This document shows, piece by piece, positions 53,451-64,000 of a stretch of DNA of 64,000 bases. Every line of letters starts with the position of its first letter. Within the stretch, counting starts at the first letter, position 1. Source of the stretch: Sanderia malayensis (Eukaryota > Cnidaria > Scyphozoa > Semaeostomeae > Pelagiidae). The notes below the pieces were generated by a model. That model searched no databases. It had not been told where the DNA came from and was given only the letters and a program-made list of their open reading frames with translations. Made by a program: the position numbers and the translations under genes. The DNA lies in assembly GCA_013076295.1 (NCBI GenBank), contig RQOL01000507.1, positions 186,001 through 250,000 on the forward strand, read 5' to 3'.

Positions 53451-56400
53451 ACATGCATTTGCTTATTTTCAGTGATATTAACATTCGTTTACACTATTTG
53501 CATATGAATTAACGTTATTACAGTTGAAACTAAGTGAAATGCACATGGAATTGCTTGTTTTCAGTGAGATTACCTTCGTTCACACTATTTGCACATGAAT
53601 CCACGTTATTGTAGTTGAAATTAAGTCAAATACACATCCATTGGCTTGTTTTCAGTGATATTAACATTCGTTGACACTAATTGCACATGACTTCACGTTA
53701 GTACAGTGCAAACTAAATAAAATACAAATGCAATTACTTGTTCTGAGTGATATTAACATTCGTTCACACTAATTGCATATGAATTCACGTTTTTGCAGCC
53801 GAAACTAATTGAAACACGCATGCATTTGCTTATTTTCAGTGATATTAACATTCGTTTACACTATTTGCACATGAATAAACGTTATTACAGTTGAAACTAA
53901 GTGAAATGCACATGGATTCGCTTGTTTTCAGTGAGATTACCTTCGTTCACACTATTTCCACACGAATCCACGTTATTGTAGTTGAAATTAAGTCAAATAC
54001 ACATGCATTGGCTTGTTTTTAGTGATATTAACATTCGTTGACACTAATTGCACATGACTTCACGTTGGTACAGTGCAAACTAAGTAAAATACACATGAAA
54101 GTTCTTGTTTTGAGCGATATTAACATTCGTTCACACTTATTGCACACGAATCCAGGCTATTACAGTCGAAACTTATTGATATACACATGCATTTGCTTAC
54201 TTTCAGTGACATTAACATTCGTTTTCACTATTTGCACATGAATTAACGCTATTACAGTTGAAACTAAGTAAAATACACATGGGTTTGCTTGTTTTCAGTG
54301 AGATTACCTTCGTTCACACTATTTCCACATGAATCCACGTTTTTGTAGTTGAAATTAAGTCAAATACACATCCATTGGCATGTTTTCAGTGATATTAACA
54401 TTCGTTCACACTATTTGAACATGAATTAACGTTATTACAGCCGAAACTAAGTAAAGTACACATGCAATTACTTGTTTTGAGTGATATTAGCATTCGTTCA
54501 CGCTAATTGTATATGAATTCACGTTTTTGCAGCCGAAACTAATTGAAATACACGTGCATTTGCTTATTTTCAGTGATATTAACATCCGTTTACACTATTT
54601 GCACATGAATTAACGTTATTACAGTTGAAACTAAGTGAAAAATACACATGGATTTGCTTGTTTTCAGTGAGATTACCTTCGTTCACACTATTTCCTCATG
54701 AATCCACGTTATTGTAGTTGAAATTAAGTCAAATACACATGCATTGGCTTGTTTTCAGTGATATTAACATTCGTTGACACTAATTGCACATGACTTCACG
54801 TTAGTACAGCGCAAACTAAATAAAATACACATGCAATTACTTGTTCTCAGTGATATTAACATTCGTTCACACTAATTGCATATGAATTCACGTTTTTGCA
54901 GCCGAAACTAATTGAAATACACATGCATTTGCTTATTTTCAGTGATATTAACATTCGTTTACACTATTTGCACATGAAACTAAGTAAAGTACACATGCAA
55001 TTACTTGTTTTGAGTGATATTAACTTTCGTTCACGCTAATTGCATATGAATTCACGTTTTTGCAGCCGAAACTAATTGAAATACACATGCATTTGCTTAT
55101 TTTCTGTGATATTAACATTCGTTTACACTATTTGCACATGAATTAACGTTATTACAGTTGAAACTAAGTGAAATACACATGGATTTGCTTGTTTTCAGTG
55201 AGATTACCTTGTTCACACTATTCCCACATGAATCCACGTTATTGTAGTTGAAATTAAGTCAAATACACATCCATTGGCTTGTTTTCAGTGATATTAACAT
55301 TCGTTGACACTAATTGCACGTGACTTCACGTTAGTACAGTGCAAACTAAAAAAAATACACATGCAATTACTTGTTCTCAGTGATATTAGCATTCGTTCAC
55401 ACTAATTGCATATGAATTCACGTTTTTGCAGCCGAAACTAATTAAAATACACATGCATTTGCTTGTTTTCAGTGATATTAACATTCGTTTACACTATTTG
55501 CACATGAATTAACATTATTACAGTTGAAACTAAGTGAAATACACATGGATTTGCTTGTTTTCAGTGAGATTACCTTCGTCCACACTAATTCCACATGAAT
55601 CCACGTTATAGTAGTTGAAACTAAGTCAAATACACATGCATTTGCCTGTTTTCAGTGATATTAACATTCGTTCACACTAATTGCACATGAATTTACGTTA
55701 TTACAGCTGAAACTAAATAAAATACACATGCAATTACTTGTTTTCAGTGATTTTAACATTCTTTCACACTAATTGCACATTAATCTACGTTTTTACAGTT
55801 GAAACTAATTGAAATACACATGCATTTGCCTGTTTTCAGTGATATTAACATTCGTTCACACTATTTGCACATGAATTAACGTTATTACAGCTGAAATTAA
55901 GTAAAGTACACATGCAATTACTTGTTTTGAGTGATATTAACATTCGTTCACGCTAATTGCATATGAATTCACGTTTTTGCAGCCGAAACCAATTGAAATA
56001 CACATGCATTTGCTTATTTTCAGTGATATTAACATTCGTTTACACTATTTGCATATGAATTAACGTTATTACAGTTGAAACTAAGTGAAATGCACATGGA
56101 ATTGCTTGTTTTCAGTGAGATTACCTTCGTTCACACTATTTGCACATGAATCCACGTTATTGTAGTTGAAATTATGTCAAATACACATCCATTGGCTTGT
56201 TTTCAGTGATATTAACATTCGTTGACACTAATTGCACATGACTTCACGTTAGTACAGTGCAAACTAAATAAAATACAAATGCAATTACTTGTTCTGAGTG
56301 ATATTAACATTCGTTCACACTAATTGCATATGAATTCACGTTTTTGCAGCCGAAACTAATTGAAACACGCATGCATTTGCTTATTTTCAGTGATATTAAC

Positions 56401-58565
56401 ATTCGTTTACACTATTTGCACATGAATAAACGTTATTACAGTTGAAACTAAGTGAAATGCACATGGATTCGCTTGTTTTCAGTGAGATTACCTTCGTTCA
56501 CACTATTTCCACACGAATCCACGTTATTGTAGTTGATATTAAGTCAAATACACATGCATTGGCTTGTTTTTAGTGATATTAACATTCGTTGACACTAATT
56601 GCACATGACTTCACGTTGGTACAGTGCAAACTAAGTAAAATACACATGAAAGTTCTTGTTTTGAGCGATATTAACATTCGTTCACACTTATTGCACACGA
56701 ATCCAGGCTATTACAGTCGAAACTTATTGATATACACATGCATTTGCTTACTTTCAGTGACATTAACATTCGTTTTCACTATTTGCACATGAATTAACGC
56801 TATTACAGTTGAAACTAAGTAAAATACACATGGGTTTGCTTGTTTTCAGTGAGATTACCTTCGTTCACACTATTTCCACATGAATCCACGTTTTTGTAGT
56901 TGAAATTAAGTCAAATACACATCCATTGGCATGTTTTCAGTGATATTAACATTCGTTCACACTATTTGAACATGAATTAACGTTATTACAGCCGAAACTA
57001 AGTAAAGTACACATGCAATTACTTGTTTTGAGTGATATTAGCATTCGTTCACGCTAATTGTATATGAATTCACGTTTTTGCAGCCGAAACTAATTGAAAT
57101 ACACGTGCATTTGCTTATTTTCAGTGATATTAACATCCGTTTACACTATTTGCACATGAATTAACGTTATTACAGTTGAAACTAAGTGAAATACACATGG
57201 ATTTGCTTGTTTTAGGTGAGATTACCTTCGTTCACACTATTTCCACATGAATCCACGTTATTGTAGTTGAAATTAAGTCAAATACACATGCATTGGCTTG
57301 TTTTCAGTGATATTAACATTCGTTGACACTAATTGCACATGACTTCACGTTAGTACAGCGCAAACTAAATAAAATACACATGCAATTACTTGTTCTCAGT
57401 GATATTAACATTCGTTCACACTAATTGCATATGAATTCACGTTTTTGCAGCCGAAACTAATTGAAATACACATGCATTTGCTTATTTTCAGTGATATTAA
57501 CATTCGTTTACACTATTTGCACATGAAACTAAGTAAAGTACACATGCAATTACTTGTTTTGAGTGATATTAACTTTCGTTCACGCTAATTGCATATGAAT
57601 TCACGTTTTTGCAGCCGAAACTAATTGAAATACACATGCATTTGCTTATTTTCTGTGATATTAACATTCGTTTACACTATTTGCACATGAATTAACGTTA
57701 TTACAGTTGAAACTAAGTGAAATACACATGGATTTGCTTGTTTTCAGTGAGATTACCTTTGTTCACACTATTCCCACATGAATCCACGTTATTGTAGTTG
57801 AAATTAAGTCAAATACAACATCCATTGGCTTGTTTTCAGTGATATTAACATTCGTTGACACTAATTGCACGTGACTTCATGTTAGTACAGTGCAAACTAA
57901 ATAAAATACACATGCAATTACTTGTTCTCAGTGATATTAGCATTCGTTCACACTAATTGCATATGAATTCACGTTTTTGCAGCCGAAACTAATTAAAATA
58001 CACAAGCATTTGCTTGTTTTCAGTGATATTAACATTCGTTTACACTATTTGCACATGAATTAACATTATTACAGTTGAAACTAAGTGAAATACACATGGA
58101 TTTGCTTGTTTTCAGTGAGATTACCTTCGTCCACACTAATTCCACATGAATCCACGTTATAGTAGTTGAAACTAAGTCAAATACACATGCATTTGCCTGT
58201 TTTCAGTGATATTAACATTCGTTCACACTAATTGCACATGAATTTACGTTATTACAGCTGAAACTAAATAAAATACCCATGCAATTACTTGTTTTCAGTG
58301 ATTATAACATTCTTTCACACTAATTGCACATTAATCTACGTTTTTACAGTTGAAACTAATTGAAATACACATGCATTTGCCTGTTTTCAGTGATATTAAC
58401 ATTCGTTCACACTATTTGCACATGAATTAACGTTATTACAGCTGAAATTAAGTAAAGTACACATGCAATTACTTGTTTTGAGTGATATTAACATTCGTTT
58501 ACGCTAATTGCATATGAATTCACGTTTTTGCAGCCGAAACCAATTGAAATACACATGCATTTGCT
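52405..58565 (+). repeat. 28-mer HOR, ~2,550 bp, 2.4 copies
   Basis: The 72-bp deletion monomer is at 52,420, 54,972 and 57,521 (2,552 and 2,549 bp apart), and the recurring open frame at 54,038 and 56,589 (2,551 bp). Copies are about 52,405-54,955, 54,956-57,505 and 57,506-58,565 (partial). The length fits 27 full monomers plus one of 72 bp. The small change in spacing is explained by GTGAAAAATACAC near 54,628, two bases longer than its partner. The third copy ends near 58,565, where TTTTCCGTG replaces TTTTCAGTG. Confidence 0.92.
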
Positions 58566-61500
58566 TATTTTCCGTGATATTAACATTTGTTTACACTATT
58601 TGCACATGAATTAACGTTATTACAGTTGAAACTAAGTGAAATGCACATGGAAATGCTTGTTTTCAGTCAGATTACCTTCGTTCACACTATTTGCACATGA
58701 ATCCACGTTATTGTAGTTGAAATTATGTCAAATACACATCCATTGGCTTGTTTTCAGTGATATTAACATTCGTTGACACTAATTGCACATGACTTCACGT
58801 TAGTACAGTGCAAACTAAATAAAATACACATGCAATTACTTGTTCTCAGTGATATTGACATTCGTTCACACTAATTGCATATGAATTCACGTTTTTGCAG
58901 CCGAAACTAATTGAAACACGCATGCATTTGCTTATTTTCAGTGATATTAACATTCGTTTACACTATTTGCACATGAATAAACGTTATTACAGTGCAAACT
59001 AAATAAAATACACATGCAATTACTTGTTTTCAGTGATTATAACATTCTTTCACACTAATTGTACATTAATCTACGTTTTTACAGTTGAAACTAATTGAAA
59101 TACACATGCATTTGCCTGTTTTCAGTGATATTACATTCGTTCACACTATTTGCACATGAATTAACGTTATTACAGCTGAAATTAAGTAAAGTACACATGC
59201 AATTACTTGTTTTGAGTGATATTAACATTCGTTCACGCTAATTGCATATGAATTCACGTTTTTGCAGCCGAAACCAATTGAAATACACATGCATTTGCTT
59301 ATTTTCCGTGATATTAACATTCGTTTACACTATTTGCACATGAATTAACGTTATTACAGTTGAAACTAAGTGAAATGCACATGGAAATGCTTGTTTTCAG
59401 TCAGATTACCTTCGTTCACACTATTTGCACATGAATCCACGTTATTGTAGTTGAAATTATGTCAAATACACATCCATTGGCTTGTTTTCAGTGATATTAA
59501 CATTCGTCGACACTAATTGCACTTGACTTCACGTTAGTACAGTGCAAACTAATAAAATACACATGCAATTACTTGTTCTCAGTGATATTGACATTCGTTC
59601 ACACTAATTGCATATGAATTCACGTTTTTGCAGCCGAAACTAATTGAAACACGCATGCATTTGCTTATTTTCAGTGATATTAACATTCGTTTACACTATT
59701 TGCACATGAATAAACGTTATCACAGTTGAAACTAAGTGAAATGCACATGGATTCGCTTGTTTTCAGTGAGATTACCTTCGTTCCACTATTTCCACACGAA
59801 TCCACGTTATTGTAGTTGAAATTAAGTCAAATACACATGCATTGGCTTGTTTTTAGTGATATTAACATTCGTTGACACTAATTGCACATGACTTCACGTT
59901 AGTACAGTGCAAACTAAGTAAATACACATGAAAGTTCTTGTTTTGAGCGATATTAACATTCGTTCACACTTATTGCACACGAATCCACGCTATTACAGTC
60001 GAAACGTATTGATATACACATGCATTTGCTTATTTTCAGTGACATTAACATTCGTTTTCACTATTTGCACATGAATTAACGCTATTACAGTTGAAACTAA
60101 GTAAAATACACATGGGTTTGCTTGTTTTCAGTGAGATTACCTTCGTTCACACTATTTCCACATGAATCCACGTTATTGTAGTTGAAATTAAGTAAATACA
60201 CATCCATTGGCTTGTTTTCAGTGATATTAACATTCGTTCACACTATTTGCACATGAATTAACGTTATTACAGCGAAACTAAGTAAAGTACACATGCAATT
60301 ACTTGTTTTGAGTGATATTAGCATTCGTTCACGCTAATTGCATATGAATTCAGTTTTTGCAGCCGAGACTAATTGAAATACACGTGCATTTGCTTATTTT
60401 CAGTGATATTAACATTCGTTTACACTATTTGCACATGAATTAACGTTATTACAGTTGAAACTAAGTGAAATACACATGGATTTGCTTGTTTTCAGTGAGA
60501 TTACCTTCGTTCACACTATTTCCACATGAATCCACGTTATTGTAGTTGAAATTAAGTCAAATACACATGCATTGGCTTGTTTTCAGTGATATTAACATTC
60601 GTTGACACTAATTGCACATGACTTCACGTTAGTACAGTGCAAACTAAATAAAATACACATGCAATTACTTGTTCTCAGTGATATTAACATTCGTTCACTC
60701 TAATTGCATATGAATTCAAGTTTTTGCAGCCGAAACTAATTGAAATACACATGCATTTGCTTATTTTCAGTGATATTAACATTCATTTACACTATTTGCA
60801 CATGAATTAACGTTATTACAGTTGAAACTAATTAAATGCACATGGATTTGCTTGTTTCAGTGAGATTACCTTCGTTCACGCTATTTGCACATGAATCCAC
60901 GTTATTGTAGTTGAAATTAAGTCAATACACATGCATTGGCTTGTTTTCAGTGATATTAACATTTGTTCACACTATTTCCACATGAATTCACGTATTAAAT
61001 GCAACAATTAAAATAACATGGAATTATTGTTTTGAGTTATATAAATTCGTTCACACTAATTGCACACAATCCACGTTATTACAGTTGAAACTAAGTGAAA
61101 TACACATGCATTTGCCTGTTTTCAGTGATATTAACATTCGTTCACACTAATTGCACATGAATTCACGTTATTACAGCTGAACTAAATAAAAACACATGCA
61201 ATTACTTGTTTTCAGTGATTATAACATTCTTTCACACTAATTGCACATTAATCTACGCTTTACAGTTGAAACGAATTGAATACACATGCATTTGCTTATT
61301 TTCAGTGACATTAACATTCGTTTTCACTATTTGCACATGAGTTAACGTTATTACAGTTGAAACTAAGTGAAATGCACATGGGTTTGCTTGTTTTCAGTGA
61401 GATTACCTTCGTTCACACTATTTCCACATGAATCCACGTTATTTTAGTTGAAACTAAGTCAAATACACATGCATTTGGCCTGTTTTCAGTGATATTAACA

Positions 61501-64000
61501 TTCGTTCACACTAATTGCACATGAATTTACGTTATTACAGCTGAAACTAAATAAAATACACATGCAATTAATTGTTTTCAGTGATATTAACATTCGTTCA
61601 CGCTAATTGCATATGAATTCAAGTTTTTGCAGCCGAAACTAATTGAAATACACATGCATTTGCTTATTTTCAGTGATATTAACATTCGTTTACACTATTT
61701 GCACATGAATTAACGTTATTACAGTTGAAACTAAGTGAAATGCACATGGATTTGCTTGTTTTCAGTGAGATTACCTTCGTTCACGCTAATTTGCATATAA
61801 ATTCAAGTTTTTGCAGCCGAAACTAATGAAATACACCTCCATTGGCTTGTTTTCAGTGATATTAACATTCGTTGACACTAATTGCACGTGACTTCACTTT
61901 AGTACAGTGCAAACTAAATAAAACACACATGCAATTACTTGTTCTCAGTGATATTAGCATTCGTTCACACTAATTGCATATGAATTCACGTTTTTGCAGC
62001 CGAAACTAATTGAAATACACATGCATTTGCTTATTTTCAGTGATATTAACATTCGTTTACACTATTTGCACATGAATTAACGTTATTACAGTTGAAACTA
62101 AGTGAAATACACATGGATTTGGCTTGTTTTCAGTGAGATTACCTTTGTTCACACTATTCCCACATGAATCCACGTTATTGTAGTTGAAATTAAGTCAAAT
62201 ACACATCCATTGGCTTGTTTTCAGTGATATTAACATTCGTTGACACTAATTGCACGTGACTTCACGTTAGTACAGTGCAAACTAATAAACACACATGCAA
62301 TTATTGTTCTCATGATATTAGCATTCGTTCACACTAATTGCATATGAATCACGTTTTTGCAGCCGAAACTATTAAATACACATGCATTTGCTTGTTTTCA
62401 GTGATATTAACATTCGTTTACACTATTTGCACATGAATTAACATTATTACAGTTGAAACTAAGTGAATACACATGGATTTGCTTGTTTCATGAGATTACT
62501 CGTCACACTAATTCCACATGAATCACGTTATAGTAGTTGATAATCAACACATGCATTTGCCTGTTTTCAGTGATATTAACATTCGTTCACACTAATTGCA
62601 CATGAATTTACGTTATACAGTGAAACTAAAAAATACCCATGCAATTACTTGTTTTCAGTGATTATAACATTCTTTCACACTAATTGCACATTAATCTACG
62701 TTTTACAGTTGAAACTAATTGAAATACACATGCATTTGCCTGTTTTCAGTGAATTAACATTCGTTCTCACTATTTGCACATGAATTAACGTTATTACAGC
62801 TGAAATTAAGTAAAGTACACATGCAATTACTTGTTTTGATGATTACATTCGTTTACGCTAATTGCATATGAATTCACGTTTTTGCAGCCGAAACCAATTG
62901 AAATACACATGCATTTGCTTATTTTCCGTGAATAATATTTGTTTACACTATTTGCACATGAATTACGTTATTACAGTTGAAACTAAGTGAAATGCACATG
63001 GAAATCTTTTTTCAGTCAGATTACCTCGTTTCACACTATTTGCACATGAATCCACGTTATTGTAGTTGAAATTATGTCAAATACACATCCATTGGCTTGT
63101 TTTCAGTGATATTAACATTCGTTGACACTAATTGCACATGACTTCACGTTAGTACAGTGCAAACTAAATAAAATACACATGCAATTACTTGTTCTCAGTG
63201 ATATTGACATTCGTTCACACTAATTGCATATGAATTCACGTTTTTGCAGCCGAAACTAATTGAAACACGCATGCATTTGCTTATTTTCAGTGATATTAAC
63301 ATTCGTTTACACTATTTGCACATGAATAAACGTTATTACAGTGCAAACTAAATAAAATACACATGCAATTACTTGTTTTCAGTGATTATAACATCTTTCA
63401 CACTAATTGTACATTAATCTACGTTTTTACAGTTGAAACTAATTGAAATACACATGCATTTGCTGTTTTCAGTGATATTAACATTCGTTCACACTATTTG
63501 CACATGAATTAACGTATTACAGCTGAAATTAAGTAAAGTACACATGCAATTACTTGTTTTGAGTGATATTAACATTCGTTCACGCTAATTGCATATGAAT
63601 TCACGTTTTTGCAGCCGAAACCAATTGAAATACACATGCATTTGCTTATTTTCCGTGATATTAACATTCGTTTACACTATTTGCACATGAATTAACGTTA
63701 TTACAGTTGAAACTAAGTGAAATGCACATGGAAATGCTTGTTTTCAGTCAGATTACCTTCGTTCACACTATTTGCACATGAATCCACGTTATTGTAGTTG
63801 AAATTATGTCAAATACACATCCATTGGCTTGTTTTCAGTGATATTAACATTCGTCGACACTAATTGCACTTGACTTCACGTTAGTACAGTGCAAACTAAA
63901 TAAAATACACATGCAATTACTTGTTCTCAGTGATATTGACATTCGTTCACACTAATTGCATATGAATTCACGTTTTTGCAGCCGAAACTAATTGAAACAC
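57850..64000 (+). repeat. Segmental duplication, ~4,348-bp offset, second copy indel-damaged
   Basis: The stretch 57.85-60.0 kb matches 62.2-64.0 kb at 4,347-4,349 bp. GTGCAAACTA following GAATAAACG is at 58,992 and 63,341, the TTGTACATTAATC variant at 59,059 and 63,407, and CGTCGACAC at 59,505 and 63,852. The offset drifts because the region between contains many small deletions, so the true unit is probably longer than the measured spacing. Confidence 0.85.
59130..63540 (+). other. Indel-dense stretch of the array, probable assembly error
   Basis: Single- and few-base losses cluster here. Examples are GATATTACATTCG near 59,131, AGTAAATACAC near 59,920 and 60,190, ACAGCGAAAC near 60,272, CTTGTTTCAGTG near 60,853, ATTATATAAATTCG-like collapse near 61,035, TCATGATATTAGC near 62,310, TTTCATGAGATTACTCG near 62,485, and GGAAATCTTTTTTCAG near 63,000. 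A few insertions also occur (ATTTGGCCTG near 61,466, ATTTGGCTTG near 62,116). Indels greatly outnumber substitutions, and the sequence is clean again after about 63,540. This pattern fits residual long-read errors better than normal satellite divergence, but a degenerate patch cannot be excluded. Confidence 0.75.

Larger units (their letters stand above)
1..64000 (+). repeat. Satellite DNA array, ~92-bp monomer, head-to-tail
   Basis: Every line of the window contains the same monomer in the same orientation. Taking position 1 as the T of TGTTTTCAG, landmarks are CAG at 7-9, GATATTAACATTCG at 11-24, CACACTAATTGCACATGA at 27-44, CACGTTATTACAG at 48-60, GAAACTAAG at 63-71, and ATACACATG at 76-84. 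These are followed by a variable 8-base segment that defines most monomer types. Typical length is 92 bp; monomers reading GAGATTACCTTCG in place of GATATTAACATTCG are 91 bp. A consensus-like unit has 29 G/C of 92. I saw no unique sequence, transposon, inversion or gene anywhere. Tandem satellites of this size typically build centromeric or pericentromeric heterochromatin in eukaryotes; that role is inference here. I do not recognise the family by name. Confidence 0.97.

Noticed and set aside
60960..61080. Divergent stretch as a possible foreign insertion or unique sequence
   Set aside because: With missing bases allowed for, it still aligns to monomers of the CACATGAATTCACG / GAATTATTTGTTTTGAG type seen at 960-1,030 and 2,970-3,040. 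It is an indel-damaged satellite.
1..64000. Splice-like signals in every monomer (pyrimidine tract ending TTTTCAG, and GTGAGA in 91-bp monomers)
   Set aside because: They are part of the satellite consensus, occur hundreds of times, and there is no reading frame to splice: a 92-bp unit shifts frame at each copy.
1..64000. CRISPR-like array (regularly spaced repeats)
   Set aside because: There is no repeat/spacer alternation. The whole 92-bp unit is repeated, neighbouring units are similar along their entire length, and there are no cas genes.
1..64000. CENP-B box or yeast CDEI-like element
   Set aside because: The TTCG start is present but the CGGG core is missing, and TTCACGTTA does not match RTCACRTG at the end.

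Overview
The whole 64-kb window is one uninterrupted, head-to-tail satellite DNA array. The monomer is about 92 bp and always lies in the same orientation. I estimate roughly 690 to 700 monomers. I found no protein-coding gene, RNA gene, transposon, CRISPR array, unique-sequence island or inversion. One consensus-like monomer has 29 G/C of 92 by my count, about 31-32% GC. An array of this kind points to a eukaryotic nuclear chromosome, most likely a centromeric, pericentromeric or other heterochromatic block. I do not recognise the satellite family and cannot name the species from sequence alone.

The monomers differ by diagnostic substitutions and small indels. The segment after CACATG, for example, reads CATTTGCTTG, CAATTACTTG, GATTTGCTTG, GAAGTTCTTG and others. 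Fixed runs of these variants recur as higher-order repeats (HORs) whose lengths are whole numbers of monomers. By direct coordinate matching I find these tandem periods: 2,481 bp (27-mer) at 1.6-6.5 kb; 1,745 bp (19-mer, 2.9 near-identical copies) at 5.1-10.1 kb; 366 bp (4-mer) at 10.4-11.2 kb; a 3,215-bp and a 2,480-bp spacing at 12.7-18.7 kb; 827 bp (9-mer) at 18.4-19.8 kb; 460 bp (5-mer) at 19.8-20.8 kb; 368 bp (4-mer) at 20.7-21.5 kb; 1,468 bp (16-mer) at 23.0-26.0 and 31.5-34.5 kb; 368 bp at 26.5-27.2 and 34.6-35.35 kb; 734-735 bp (8-mer) at 27.9-29.4, 38.1-39.6 and 46.0-47.5 kb; 1,286 bp (14-mer) at 48.9-51.5 kb; and about 2,550 bp (28-mer) at 52.4-58.6 kb.

Longer-range copies lie on top of these. 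Their offsets are 10,837, 8,166, 8,809/7,987, 11,727, 8,145, 4,293 and about 4,348 bp. The array therefore looks like a nested, patchwork amplification rather than one simple HOR. Monomer variants divide it into a left domain (about 1-20 kb) and a right domain (about 21-64 kb), with small 5-mer and 4-mer duplications at the junction.

From about 59.1 to 63.5 kb there is a dense cluster of one- to few-base indels, far above the rest of the window. It looks more like an under-polished assembly stretch than biology. Recurrent short open frames (67 codons) are passengers of the HOR and not genes: they start at TTG, and the 92-bp monomer shifts frame at every unit.
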